DNA of 64,000 nt from Agrypnia vestita (GCA_016648135.1 JADDOH010001988.1:1-64000); one strand, 5' to 3'. Positions 41,110 through 52,432 are shown, numbered from the stretch's first letter. Notes: generated from the letters alone by a model not told the origin. Numbers and translations: made by a program.

Positions 41110-41240
41110 TTTCTCCGGTGCCTTCTCATACAGGCGGTCTGGTCTGACAGAGCTTCTAACGGATTACCTATTGCAAACGTAACCTCACAATTCTCATGTT
41201 TCGTAGCTTCGTTCCTGGGAGACTTCTATGATTTATCTTA
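41110..41240 (+). repeat. family T MITE end
   Basis: TCGTAGCTTCGTTCCTGGGA and GACTTCTATGATTTATCT match the end of 39845..40075. Fragment only. Confidence 0.38.
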
Positions 41241-41376
41241 ATTACGCTAATCTTAACTCAAACACGCGGAAATCACTACTTTTGTATCGCATTTTTGTTT
41301 CTCAAGTTAAGGTTTACTCATTAGGTTTAATATATTTTAAATACACATCTCTTACTAAAACGACACAGAATAAATA

Positions 41377-41552
41377 TTTTTTAAATAGACATGCGAACAC
41401 GGAATGCGTGTCACATAAATATTCTTACTATTATCAAACTAAGCTAAACGCTTGTGCAATGAAAACGGGACTAACTTGCTGGTCCGAAGTGAGGTTCGAA
41501 CCCGCGACCTTTGGATCGCGAGGCGAGAGTCCTAACCACAAGACCAACAAGC
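41377..41552 (-). mobile_element. tRNA-derived SINE, copy 3
   Basis: Minus strand: GCTTGTTGGTCTTGTGGTTA, GGACTCTCGCCTCGCGATCC, GGTCGCGGGTTCGAACC (exact B box), and the same body as 4901/5077. Supports a 175-bp SINE consensus. Confidence 0.72.
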
Positions 41553-41930
41553 AATGTTTTAATATATTAACAAATTACCTAACCAAATACGTAATGGTCA
41601 TTAATAAAACTGCCCCATTTTTTTGGGCCTCGTAGAAAAAATTATTTTTAAATATAAACAAGAATAAACTTTGTTTTCACAGCTTATATATTGAAAATAC
41701 CACCATGTTTCAGGTCCAAAGGTCAGGATATAATGTAAACTAAATATTAAAAATATTAAAATATAAAAAATTTAAATAAATATATGAGAGATGAATAAAT
41801 GATTAAGCACTAATAAGAAAACAATTTTAAAATATAACTAATTGTAAAATAGACCAGGTTGTTTATAAAATTCAATTTACTATCAATGCGACGCAGTTTA
41901 CTTTCGATTACTATCAAAGCGACGTAACAT
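41553..41930. other. AT-rich spacer
   Basis: No feature recognised. Confidence 0.3.
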
Positions 41931-42725
41931 TGAATTAATACCTGATTAATAATCGAATATTGATTCTATACTGCGATGCAAGATATAAATAAAGTTAGGC
42001 TTATCTTAATACGTATATTTTAACATTGTTACTCACTTTATTATGTTCTACTCACTACTGTTACTACTTATGTCTATATTATTATTATGTACAACTTCAA
42101 AATTATTTATATGTGAGATATATCAGTATATAAGTTAATAAGTTCACTACTATCTATTTACACTGTTAATATTCCCAAAGAAATAAATAAATAAATAAAA
42201 AACACATTTTCTTATTTCCAAAATTAGTATTACTTGTATACAATTGTCAGTATTAAAATAATGATCCATTTCAAGTTGATTAGAAAATTCGAAATAATTA
42301 TTGAAAACGATAAAGTCACCACAAAATCATCTTGCTCATATTGAAGAAGTCATTTTGCAATCGTCTAGTTGATTTTCTTACAAATTATTTTTCATATGAG
42401 TCCGTTTCTAAGATACAACTACAACGACCTGTTCACCAACATCGACATCTATCATGTCTCTGTATCACCTAAGACCAAAAGTGAACACAATTCTGCGACG
42501 CAACATTGAATTAATACTTGATTAATAACCGAATATTGATTCACTACTGCGATGCAGGATATAAATAAAGTCGGGTAATACGTATACTTTATTATGTCCT
42601 ACTCGCTACTGTCACAATTGACGTCTTTTATTTTAACACGTTTACATTAGTATAATGTGAGATATGTTAGGATACAAGTTAATACCTTAATTACCAACTA
42701 TTTACACTCTCATATATTTATATAC
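41931..42725 (+). repeat. two ~250-bp direct repeats 575 bp apart
   Basis: Copies at about 41931-42190 and 42500-42725 share GCGACG.AACATTGAATTAAT, ATTGATTC...ACTGCGATGC, GATATAAATAAAGT and TTTATTATGT.CTACTC.CTA, then ...TATTTACACT. Each contains AATAAA. This spacing and the shared poly-A-like signal fit degraded LTRs of a very short element, or a tandem duplication. No ORF lies between. Confidence 0.55.
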
Positions 42726-42911
42726 AGGCTAAATCCAAGATAATGGTCCCATTGCATATACGACGAAAATGAGTATTTCACTATATTATTGAATGTGCTA
42801 ATAACAAAATGAAAGATAATTTACGTTTAAATAGTAAGTATTAAATAAGATATTACACTTTAAAGTTCCCAAAAATGCACCGCATATTTTGACATTTCAT
42901 AAGCAATATAT

Positions 42912-42933
42912 GAGGTTAGGTTAGGTTAGGTTA
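42912..42933 (+). repeat. short interstitial TTAGG run
   Basis: Four tandem GGTTA/TTAGG units (GAGGTTAGGTTAGGTTAGGT). TTAGG is the telomere unit of most insects. So short a run is more likely an insertion scar or chance than a telomere. Confidence 0.55.
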
Positions 42934-43989
42934 TAGGTTTGGTTTGTTTAATTTAGATTACGATTATTTTAGTTAGATTAAATTAACAGGATGTTAAATT
43001 ATACAGTGAAATACTTATTTTCATTGTACGAACAACGGGACCATCATCTTGGATTATTCCTTATATACATATCATTTTCGTTATTACGTTGCGAAAGAGT
43101 TACAAATTATCAATAATTACCTTAGACAAGACCGGGAACATCCGACAAGACACGCGGGCACAAAGGAGTTCGGGAAAAGTGCATTTCGCGGATCTCGCGA
43201 GGCGGGAAATGCACAAAAATGCACGGACGCGGGCGCACAGACGGGAAACGCACCCCGAGAGCGGTCGATTTTGAAATATTTTGAGTGCAACGGATGCAGT
43301 CTCGGAGGCTGCGACGGGCCTCCACGCGCGCCGGACCTCTCTCCGCGGCAGTCGGCGGCGGACTGAGGCGGAGTGCATCAGACGCATAAAGTCGGGGGGC
43401 CGGGGGCGGGCCCGGGCTCCCAAGGGATGGGGCAATCGGCGAACAAAAGCGGAACGGCGCACATTGGGTCGAAACCGTAATTTGAGGGACTTGGGGACCA
43501 ACTTTCTTTTTTCTTTATGCGGATGGAAACAGCTCATTAACGTCATCAATAGTTGTCCTATGAAACTTTTTCCTAAACTTTATAGTTTGGGCAAAAAATA
43601 AAAGTTTTGTATTTTTCGTATGGAGCGGATCAAATGAAATTAAATTTCTGCCAAGTGGTGACTGACCCCGCTTTGAAACCTTTTTTTTCTCATACCTCGT
43701 CTAGTCTACCATCGTTTGATGCTATTAACGTGTACATAAACTTGCAACTCTACCAGATAAATGGATCGAAAAAATAAAAAAACGTATATATTTATAATAT
43801 TATTTTTTATTTCCTTAATTTCATTTATGTCAGACTAAATATGAAATAGTGAGTACAAGTATATTATATCACAAATAATCAACAAAAACCCCAACAAAAT
43901 TAGACTAAAAACTAACTAAATGAACACTTAATAATACAACAGCAAACTTATTTTTTTGCAATTGTAGATAGTAGTTTTACGATATATAC
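42934..43989. other. unassigned, with a GC-rich island at 43130-43480
   Basis: The island has open frames on both strands (up to 149 codons on the minus strand) with Arg/Pro-rich translations typical of GC-rich non-coding DNA. No domain, repeat partner or splice structure was recognised. Could be a CpG-rich promoter region. Confidence 0.28.
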
Positions 43990-44120
43990 ACAGGGTGTAC
44001 CAGAGCTAGCAGCGGAAACTTGGCCGGTAGATTCCCGACTATGTTATGAGTCTAAAATGTTCAAGCAACCATGGCCTAATAACAATAGTTATGGAGAGAT
44101 GCAATATCAAAGTCCCTCAA
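43990..44120 (+). repeat. fold-back family, one arm
   Basis: CAGGGTGTACCAGAGCTAGC, AAAATGTTCAAGCAACCATG, CAATAGTTATGGAGAGATG match the arms at 56650..57045 and 2020. The other arm is absent. Confidence 0.5.
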
Positions 44121-44227
44121 ATTACGGTTTCGACCCAGTGTGCGGCGCGGCGGGCGAGATTTTTGACATTGCACGGCTGGTTTTGAGACGTGCTCACAGC
44201 AAATCAGGTGTCCCGTAACGTGCGGCG

Positions 44228-44545
44228 TTAAGCCATGTATTCACTAGGGGACAAATCGCGAAACATTCCGCGCGGCATGTCGCGTCAACATCTACGCTCA
44301 TGTTTCGGGGACAATGACGCGATCATTTGACGTGTACACACCGGGACTCGCATATCTTGTAGCGGAAATGTCACCCGATGAGGTTATGATGACAGCTGCG
44401 ATATCTCATTTGGCGAAAACGGGGTTCCGCGCAATTCGAAATGTTTTTTTGGGGCGCAATTTCAAATTGCAAACGAGGTTTTACCGTAGTAAATTGAATA
44501 TTATTGAAAACAAGGTCCTTTTTGCAAATAATTTTTTTTTTTAAA
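44228..44545 (+). mobile_element. family Q MITE, truncated inverted copy
   Basis: TTAAGCCATGTATTCACTAG then GGGACAAATCGCG and onwards matches the complement of 27967 down to about 27660. The second end is missing. Confidence 0.6.
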
Positions 44546-45237
44546 AAAAAGATGTATTTATTGGATAGTTTCGAAGATATAAATCAAAATATCCACACGT
44601 TTGACACCAGCCTCGCAACATATATACAAAATCAGAAGCATCGGCTGGTAGTGCGCGTCTTCGCTGTGATGGCACTCGCTGGACATTGATTTGTTTATAA
44701 ACGATGATTTTTTGTCCATCGCGCGTGCTGCGCGCGCTCATCGGTTAAATAAAATTGCGCGCGTCGTATTTCCTGCTACGCATTTCCGTCCTTTTTCAGG
44801 AAATCGCTGCCAGATTGCAGGAGAGCGAGAGGAAAGACGTTACACATCAAAAAATATCGCATTCTACCGATTTTTTTACGGCTCGCTCTATAAAATTTTA
44901 TCGCTCCATCCTCGTTAGTGTAGGTACTAAGATTCGTCATGGTTCACTCGCTGCGAGTGTGTCGATCGATTCCATTGGTTCAAGAATTAGTTGATAAAGG
45001 CGCACACAGCGCGTTAAACATGCGCATAAATCCAACAAGTGAATAAAAAAAAATTTCTTTTGAAGACATGCTTTTTTAATAATAATAATAAAAGGTCTTT
45101 ATTTCAGCTTGTTGAGAATAAATCCTCACCTCGCCATATAGATATTAAAAATAGAAAACCAACAACAGACATACAAGTAGAATAATAAATAAAAACATGT
45201 CGCAATTAAAAATAGAAAGTAAAAAAAAAATTAAAAG
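44546..45237. other. spacer with a LINE 3' tail at 45075-45165
   Basis: (TAATAA)n followed by AAAGGTCTTTATTTCAGC and TTGAGAATAAATCCTCACCT reads on the minus strand as a LINE 3' end with AATAAA. 44550-45060 has no recognised feature. Confidence 0.35.
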
Positions 45238-45778
45238 AAACTAACCCATAAAAACGAAGTTTTTATTATACTCCCTTTCTTTGTAAAATATAACAACAAT
45301 TAAAGACGAATTAAAACATATAACATAACACTAAACTTACAGTAATTTAATATATTTCTAAAATGTCAGATGTTTTGAGCTTTGATAAGCATTTGATAAG
45401 CTTTGATGCTTTAAAGATTAAATTCTCAAAACATTTGTCAGTCAATTTAGATTTTCGACATTCGTAGTGAAGTACCTATTATGTATACCGACGGAGTAAT
45501 TCGAATTTAGAAAATATTCCGCGATACACAAATCAAAGTTTTCTAATGATTCCAATTTGAAAAAATCAATAAAATTTCTAAAAATCCGAAATTATACTAC
45601 GATTATTAATTTTTTTAACGAAAATATATTGATAGATCTTCTTGATCGTCGCCACGAGTCTACTTGCCAAGTTTCAGCTAGATTGGATAACGGGAAAAGG
45701 GTTAAAAATCGATTCAAAGTTTTTTCGACGGCAAGCTGGCAAGCAAGCAGACGCCACGAGTTAAAAGAAAGGAAGTAA
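45238..45778 (+). repeat. ACTCCC-ended repeat, long copy 5
   Basis: Same block order as 28555..29118 and about as complete: ACTAACCCATAAAAACGAAG, ACTCCCTTTCTTTGTAAAA, GTTTCAGCTAGATTGGATAA, AAGCAAGCAGACGCCACGAG and TTAAAAGAAAGGAAGTAA. A local GCTTTGATAAGCATTTGATA duplication is at about 45378-45405. Confidence 0.65.
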
Positions 45779-45962
45779 ATAGATAAATACATAAAAAATA
45801 ATTGAGAACAGTCACTGTTGCATAATTAGTGTCCATCTTTTATGCATTGGGGAGTCAAGCCACATAGCTGCTTGCATAATGGAGTTGCTAGACCCCCACA
45901 TCCTCTTTCTTGCGCTAGCTATCTTCAGTCGTTCGAGAGCAGCAAAGACATGACTTTTTTTC

Positions 45963-45986
45963 ACCGAATTAACCTTACCCCCCCCC
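45963..45986 (-). repeat. stray end of the TTAA element
   Basis: CCGAATTAACCTTACCCCCC is the complement of the left end at 24367. It lacks the TTAA flank (followed by TAAT), so it is a fragment. Confidence 0.5.
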
Positions 45987-46141
45987 CCCTAATCACAAAT
46001 TACCTATTATTGCAAGATGACGATGGGTTGTAGAACAAAAATTTACAGGTTGTTTTACATTTATTACATTTTTGCAAAATTTTGCAACGCTATTTTTTAA
46101 TCTGCACTACTTCGCAATACATCACTCGTGTATGAACACTT

Positions 46142-46530
46142 TAATATCGCTGGGTAACGCGTTGTAGAACATTCAATCTCGCACAGTTAGGTACTTCGCT
46201 CGATAAGCCGCTTCGCAATACACGACTGGCCACCCTGGGCGTCGTCTCGCGTCTCACGGCCGACTTCGCAGTGAATCGAACCGTTAAACACGACGACAGA
46301 ACTCTCAGAATGCTGTTTTTTTCTTGCTTCCTAGATCATTCCAGTGTTTAGGAGAAGGTCCTTGTCGTTTCTCGGTTATTCTAGGAGTTTCTAGACGTTT
46401 TCTAAAGGTTGTGAATAATTGTAAAACTTTCTATATCCTGTGATGGCGTTGTGACTAGTGACATTACCAGGGGTTCGGACAGTAAATTCTTTTTAGCATC
46501 TCGTTACAATACATATTCATTTGCTACTCA
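46142..46530 (+). repeat. TATA-containing GC-rich dispersed repeat, copy 3
   Basis: ATCGCTGGGTAACGCGTTGT, GGTACTTCGCTCGATAAGCC, GAACCGTTAAACACGACGAC, AGAATGCTGTTTTT, GGAGAAGGTCCTTGTCGTTT, then CTTTTTAGCATCTCGTTACA. The TATA motif of copies 1 and 2 is deleted. Confidence 0.5.
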
Positions 46531-46574
46531 ATGTTTTCACAATTGCACGCTGTACTAATTCTAATCGGAAAAAA

Positions 46575-47232
46575 AGTAACCCATAAAAACCAAGTTTTTA
46601 TTATACTCCCTTTCTCATTTACTAGTGGAAACTGGTTAGACGCTTAACCTACGCGTCGGTCGAGCGACGCTACGAAAGGGAGTAATAAAAGATTTCCAAA
46701 AATCCAAAATTATACTATAATCAGGTTCCGTGTCTACCAGACGCGTTGAAATATTTTCATACAACTTAGTAAGTTGTATGAAAAAACCATTAAAAATTTG
46801 AAAAATCCAAAATTTTTTTTTTTTAACGAAATCTATATTTTTAATCTTCTTGATCGTCGCCACGAGTCTGCTTGCAAAGTTTCAGCTCGATTGGATCACG
46901 GGAAAAGGGTTGAAAATCGATCTAAAGTTTTTTCTTCAAGCAAGCAGACGCCACAGATAAAGGGAGTAAAAATGACCAAATGTAGAACTTCTATCAGAGC
47001 AAAAAATAACCGTCATAGATAGTTTCGCCGTGAGAGCAACATCAAAGCTGATCAAAAATCCAAAAATGTATTAATTTTTTTTCAACGAAAATTTGATAGA
47101 TCTTCCTGGTCATCGCCACGAGTCTGCTTGCAAAGTTTCAGCTCGATTGGATCACGGGAAAAGGGCTAAAAATCGATCCAAAAATTTTTTCGTCAAGCAA
47201 GCAGACGCCACGAGTTACTATAAAGTGAGTAA
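46575..47232 (+). repeat. ACTCCC-ended repeats, three copies in a row
   Basis: 46575-46686 is the short form (AAGTAACCCATAAAAACCAA ... GAAAGGGAGTAATAA). 46687-46970 holds a core plus 3' end (TTTCAGCTCGATTGGATCAC ... GCAGACGCCACAGATAAAGG). 47050-47232 is another core plus 3' end. Successive insertions or unequal recombination of one family. Confidence 0.6.
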
Positions 47233-48179
47233 TAATCACGCACGTTACGAATTAACTTTTAAATAAAGACATAGCTCTGCTACCGTATCCTGGTTTCGCG
47301 TCGAGGCCGGGACACGGTGCCACTGACCCTCGCTGGTGGAAGTAGGGGTGGAGGGGGGGGGTAACCACAGCTGCGGGGGTGAGACAGGGGGAGGTCACAG
47401 CGCAGCACCTGGAGATGAGTCTCGCCTGTGCAGAGATATCCTCGCCTCGGATATGGACCAGACCCGGTGCAACAGATTCAAGTTGACGGTCATGCACATT
47501 TGCCACACTTTTTATAATTTCTAAAATTTCTTAAACCTTGTCAATTAGTCAGTAGAAAATTCAGAAAAGTTATTGAAATTCAAATTTTTAGATATAAATG
47601 TAAACATATTCTCGAAGCTCATTCCAACTTTTTGAATAGTACGTAACTATTACATGTGGGGTGTAAAAGCAAAGGAAGCAATATCCAAAAAAAATAAATT
47701 GCATGCAGTCATCGAGCATTACTAATTTATAATGTGCTGAATTCTAGATAAGACTTAAAATTTATAAGAAACAAGATCGACTAGTCAGTAGCTATTTGTT
47801 GTTTCGTAAACATCTTGATTGGACGTAGTTATGCAGAAAGCATCCAACCTACAAAGTGCTAAAAATGAGTCGGACAGCTCAATACAACATCTTTATACTG
47901 CTGAAACATCCAAGCTCTTAGTGATGTGGTTTATCCTAAATTTAATATTTTTAACTCTAAAACTAAAAAAAAATGGTTCGACTGTTTTCTGCGGCTTCAA
48001 ATTTACAAAATCTTGGAAAACAAAAATATTAGCATAAAACATCAATGTCTTATATACAAGAACACATTGTTACTGTGAAGTTGCAATGTTTTAGAACAAA
48101 GTTCTGAGAAGTTCAAAACCAAATTTATTAATGAATTAGAAAGACATTCAGAAAATCAAATCTACGAAATATTATATTT
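47233..48179. other. unassigned region
   Basis: A G-rich stretch at 47335-47400 (GGAGGGGGGGGGTAACC). 47655-47735 is shared with 14690-14760. No coding sequence recognised. Confidence 0.3.
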
Positions 48180-48258
48180 GGCTGCTACCGGGATTCGAAC
48201 CACGGATCTCCTCCTATCCGGGGCAGACGCGTTATCCAACAACGCTATAGCGGCCTCC
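48180..48258 (-). tRNA. tRNA-like sequence (SINE head or tRNA pseudogene)
   Basis: On the minus strand: GCCGCTATAGCGTTGTTGGA TAACGCG has a D-arm-like GCGT/ACGC pairing and an A-box-like TAGCGTTGTTGG. CCGTGGTTCGAATCCCGG gives a perfect T arm and B box. Acceptor ends GGCCGCT/AGCAGCC pair at six of seven positions. The anticodon arm does not fold, so it is not a functional tRNA. It may head an otherwise unseen SINE. Confidence 0.5.
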
Positions 48259-48484
48259 TACATTTCAGTGAATATATTGACCGTAAGTCTCAGCCGCCTG
48301 AGAACCTACATAGAAAAAAATAATAACTGTTTTTCGTATATTTAGACATACCTGTAATATGCGCCATATTTTCGTAAATAAAAGTTTCTTCTTATAATTA
48401 CATTAAAAATATGTATTAAAAAATATCTCTACAATGAGCCCTATGCAAAAAAAAAAATATATAATAATGAATTAAATATCGTCG

Positions 48485-48760
48485 TATTAGGTTTCGGTAA
48501 GTTCAAGTTTTTGAAGCCATTTTCTCAGCTCAATTTTTTTTGGGTGGGTTTGGTTTGCATATAACTATTGTTGTCCAATTGCTCCTTAATTTTAATACTA
48601 ACGTTTTTAAATATTTTACCTATAAAAAAACTATTACTATCATTACAAATTAATTTATAAGCCCCCTGCTGAAACATGTTAATTATTCTCGTATGGGGTG
48701 GCCGTTATCCGGCTCCCACTGTTTATGAAAGTTGTGTAAAATATCTTTATGGATCGTTTT
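48485..48760 (-). pseudogene. PLE GIY-YIG fragment (family 3)
   Basis: The minus strand reads GAYKLICNDSNSFFIGKIFK NVSIKIKEQ, matching the G(V/I)Y.L.C..C.S.YIGKT....IR.KEH start of the GIY-YIG domain in the PLE at 53555. The Tyr of YIG is Phe, the Thr of GKT is Ile, and the KEH is KEQ. A stop follows in KKLS*ENGF. Upstream FINSG..ITATPYEN in another frame fits the preceding PLE linker. Confidence 0.58.
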
Positions 48761-50179
48761 TAGTCAGTTTTAATTTGAGCGAAGATTACAATGGAGTGAT
48801 CGGATATGCAGTTCTCTCCGTGCCTCAGCTGATAAGGCCTGACTAAGGCCGCTGAAGGTGTCTGTAGACAGCTGAGCGCGGTGTGTGACGTCACGGTGTT
48901 GCGTAGGTGTCGTGTGGTCCGCGAAGCGTGGATGAGAATGATGGTTGATGGCAGACGCAGAGTTGGTTGTTGTTTACCAAAGCTATATTCATTTCTTTAG
49001 GTGGATTCGGGGATTTTTTTTTATTGAAACGGAAGTTACGCACGCAGCATGTAGCGGAAATGCGATACCCGAACTAACGACGCCACATTCAAATCTTGTC
49101 AGTTGTAAGATTCTGTTTACATGCGAGTCACGGATGCTTCGATCGTTTTTTGTGAACATTTTTATTTGTCACCGTACCAAAAACGAATTAAAATGATATT
49201 CGAGAAATTATTTATTGCAAAACGACTTAATTGTCAGATATTTTGTTTTCAAAACAAAAAACACATTCATTTTTTTTTATATACTGCCTATGCTTGTGTT
49301 TATTTGGTAATGAATACGTATTAAACATGTAATAATCATGTGACCAATAATCTTCTCTGACTCAAAGGATAATCATAATCGGTCCGCTCTACATATACAT
49401 CTATAACGACAAAATTCTTACAGTTTTTAAAATATTTTAAATTTGGGATTTAACATACCACTAGTAATATCTGTTGATGGATAGCTTAACTAATTTGTAA
49501 AAGGATACAGTGAACGGTACCCACTGTTTACCCAGGACCGTTCTAAGAGCAAAAGCTTCCATATCGGTCCTACTCAATCGACACCAGGTTGATATTTGTT
49601 TCAACAGGACCGTGCTGCACCGGTCAAAAGTCTTTATTTAAAAGAAGAAAAAAAAACATATCATTATACATAAAAAAATAATAGTATAAAAGAAAATACA
49701 ATAAGAAACGAAAGTAAATACGATAATGCAAAATATAAAGGCAGAAAGAAAACAGTATACATATTATAAAGTAATAAAACTTTATTATTTATGACTATGT
49801 AATACGCAAAAGGATACAGTGCCAAACATTGATCTGAGCATTGACGCATTATATATAATATAGTTATATATAATATAGTTATAATATACGTTATTCCCAT
49901 ACTAGCCGGCTTTCATATGGAGCAAATATCGCATTGAAAGAGACAACAAATCTTATTTCACAAACGCTCTGCGTGTAGACAGAGAAATCATGTAATTTGA
50001 AGTAACGGTGACTAAAATAACACACTCATTCTTACAATAGTGTACGATACTCTGTTCCTTTTTCCGCGTAGCGTCGCGCCCGATCACAAAGAAGGCCCGT
50101 TCGATAACGAATGCAAGTAAGGCAATTACCTTACTTTAGAGTTGCCGAGATTTTACGCTTGTAACGTATCTACAGTTTT
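48761..50179. other. unassigned region
   Basis: GC-richer at 48780-48960, AT-rich elsewhere. Open frames up to 83 codons have no recognised domain. 49500-49630 repeats GGACCGT three times and CACTGTTTACCCAGGACC. No transposon ends identified. Confidence 0.25.
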
Positions 50180-51290
50180 TTTTTTTGTTACAAGTTACTA
50201 ATAACTGCCACACTAGGTGAAAAACCTGTTCTGTGGCAGTTATTCTCATATGATATTTATGTAACATTAACAAATGACAATTAAAGAAAGTATAAACGTA
50301 AGAATGAAAATAGATCAATAATAATAAAGTAAATCATAGGAATACCCAAATATAAAAGAAAATAAAAAGAAAATACACATACAAAATTAAGATAAGAATT
50401 TAAGTAGTTACAAAAATAAATATTATATTAAAGTATACTATAAATTATATAAATCAGTTTTTGCCAACTCAGAGGTCAAGGGCGGATCACTTCTTCAGCA
50501 TACCTTCTACCCGATATTTTTATAAACTTAGTATTATGATGTTTAAAAGGTTTGTTATTTATTTTAAGAGTATTAAAAGAGTTATTTCTTTAGTTTAATT
50601 AGGTAACTTGTTAAAAACAAGCGGGACAATGAAATTAAAGACGTTTTCCTTTTAGGTACCTCGAAATTAATTGTATTTGCGAGCCTCGTAACCCGTGTTT
50701 GTTGTGTACGATTAAAATTTACCTTGTCCTTGTGGAATTTTACAAGTACGGCTTTAAGGTATAATTGTCTCGGGTCAAGAACGTTAAACATTCCAAACAA
50801 ATCATCTGAAGGAAACATTCTCGATTTCTTGGTGATTACGCGAATGACGCATTTTTGTGATTTCGTCAGCGGATCCATGACTGATCTGACACACCCTCCC
50901 CATCCAATTATGCCATAGGATAATAGGGATTGAGTGATGGAATAATATATAGTCCTGAGGGATACAATATCTACCACATTTCTCAGACTTCTATATATGT
51001 ATCCCGTTTTCCTAACCTTATTAGAGAGATCTTGTATGTGTCCCTGCCAATTGAGTTTGTTGTCAATTATACTCGTAATTCTTAGGTATTTTATATCACA
51101 TGCTTTTTCAAGACATATACAGTTGCATCTATTTGGTAAACTACAGCTGTGTAACTGTATTGGATAATTTATGATGTCTTTAGGTTGACCAGCTTCTGTT
51201 GGACTGAATGTTAGGTACTTAGTTTTTTCAATGTTCAGTGAAAGTAAATTTCCCCTCCCCATCCAATTATGCCATAGGATAATTATGTTA
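50180..51290 (-). mobile_element. LINE-A with long open frame and scrambled 5' end
   Basis: The minus-strand frame 50582-51262 (226 codons) covers LLSLNIEKTKYLTFSPTEAG, IDNKLNWQGHIQDLSNKVRK, TIYYSITQSLLSYGIIGWGG, CVIRVITKKSRMFPSDDLFG and FHKDKVNFNRTQQTRVTRL. These are the part after the catalytic YADD plus thumb of a non-LTR reverse transcriptase. A small deletion after KRKTS shifts the frame relative to 23551. The 3' UTR has the AATAACTGCCACA stem-loop (50206-50247). A 28-base copy of the YGIIGWGG coding segment recurs at the 5' junction (51257-51285). Confidence 0.78.
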
Positions 51291-51410
51291 TATCATTGGA
51301 TCTGAGAGTTTTTTTTCCCACCGATCCGTCTCCAACGGGCGACACCGGGTCCGAAGAGGACAGACGCCGATTGATCGGCACTGATGACTTTAGAAACTGG
51401 TGTGAACTAT

Positions 51411-52086
51411 GCGCTTGTTCAGACACAACGGGAACCGTTCAGTTTCAGAATCGCGTTTCAAAACACGCGATTTGTGTCATCTGTTCACACAGCCGCGGTT
51501 AAAAAACGATTTGTGCGCGCGAAAATAAACGTCAGTTTGACAGTTCTGGTGCCGTTCCCCATCTTTGAATATCGGAGATATATTCGCTATTACTTTGTTA
51601 ACGACGGCCGTGTTCCATGGCAAGACACATAAATATCATTCTGTCAGTTCATTTTAGGTGAATAAATACCTACTTCTCTAAAATACTCTTTTTTTCCATC
51701 ATTTCCAAATACCTCCACCAACTCCTGACAAGCTTGGTTCTTGGTATTTGAGTAAGCCTCACACTGAAGATCACATATTACAGGTCTTTTCTCCACTTCA
51801 TTAATAAAAAGTTCAGTGTCAAAGCGATCCATAACCATAGAAAAGAGAATATAATCCACGCGTGCTCCTGTTGTGACATGGAACCGTGCGGTGCCCGCAA
51901 CGCGACTGAACGCTCTCGTAAGGCCCCATAGTAATAGGATCGTGCGGGTCTATTTTCTAGCGGTTGGGTTGCGGGCACCGCAGCGGTTGTGTCTGAACGA
52001 TCACATACAAACCTAGGTAAATGAGACCCGCACGGATCTCACGCGATTCTGAAACGGCACGGTTCCCGCTGTGTCTGAACAAGCGC
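51411..52086. mobile_element. PIF/Harbinger non-autonomous element 4 with a MADF ORF
   Basis: Ends GCGCTTGTTCAGACACAACG GGAACCGT and complement GCGCTTGTTCAGACACAGCG GGAACCGT, extending to GTTTCAGAATCGCG. Three-base TAT on both sides (51408-51410, 52087-52089). At 676 bp it carries only the MADF-type ORF. Different TIR family from 3071/19279 and from 30069. Confidence 0.75.
51644..51832 (-). CDS. Harbinger-type MADF domain ORF
   Basis: From the Met of MDRFDTELFINEVEKRPVIC: DLQCEAYSNTKNQACQELVE, VFGNDGKKEYFREVGIYSPK MN then stop, about 62 residues. FDTELFI.EV..RP.I.D...E.YSN is the opening of the MADF fold (usually about 85 residues), here ending early, so a splice into a lost exon is likely. 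It sits inside the element between its inverted ends. An upstream in-frame Met at 51859 exists but falls before the domain. DNA-end binding is the family role. Confidence 0.6.
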   Translation of the reverse strand: MDRFDTELFINEVEKRPVICDLQCEAYSNTKNQACQELVEVFGNDGKKEYFREVGIYSPKMN

Positions 52087-52089
52087 TAT

Positions 52090-52432
52090 ATCGTTGCAAC
52101 GAACGGGTCTCGTTGACCCATTTTTCGTCGTACGCCGAAACGCGTTTCCGGGACGAATCGGAGGCCGTGCTCTCCTGTCGGGACGTGGAATCAGCTGCTC
52201 CCGCGCGCGGGTCAGGCCTCCCTCCCCTCCCCCACCCGCTCCCCGGCCGCTGGATGCACCGTCGCCATGGCTACCGCTGGGGCAGGCGGCGCTATCTGGG
52301 TCACGCTGCCCTTTGTGACGATCGGCCCTGATGACGCGTTACCGGACGCTTCCCGAGGGAGGCGCCCTTGGCACCAGAACCGAGCCCTGACGAAGGGCGC
52401 AGCTTCGCGTCTGAAGCATTAAAAGAATCCTA
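52090..52432. other. GC-rich block, unassigned
   Basis: Plus-strand open frame 52071-52331 has no recognised domain. Near the right end CCCTGACGAAGGGC with GCAGCTTCGCGTCTGAAGC recalls the PLE-end CTGACGAA motif but lacks the GAAA half, so it is not called. Confidence 0.28.

Noticed and set aside
42912..42933. Telomeric TTAGG array
   Set aside because: Only four units in the middle of unrelated sequence; not a telomere or clear subtelomere.
43100..43601. Overlapping open frames in the GC-rich island
   Set aside because: Open on both strands and in several frames with Arg/Pro-rich output, as expected from GC-rich non-coding DNA.
48180..48258. Functional tRNA gene on the minus strand
   Set aside because: D and T arms are good, but the anticodon arm does not pair and the acceptor has a mismatch; kept only as a tRNA-like sequence.
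52380..52420. PLE end from CCTGACGAAGGGCGCAGC
   Set aside because: The CTGACGA box is there, but the expected helix followed by GAAAC is not, and no PLE coding sequence adjoins.
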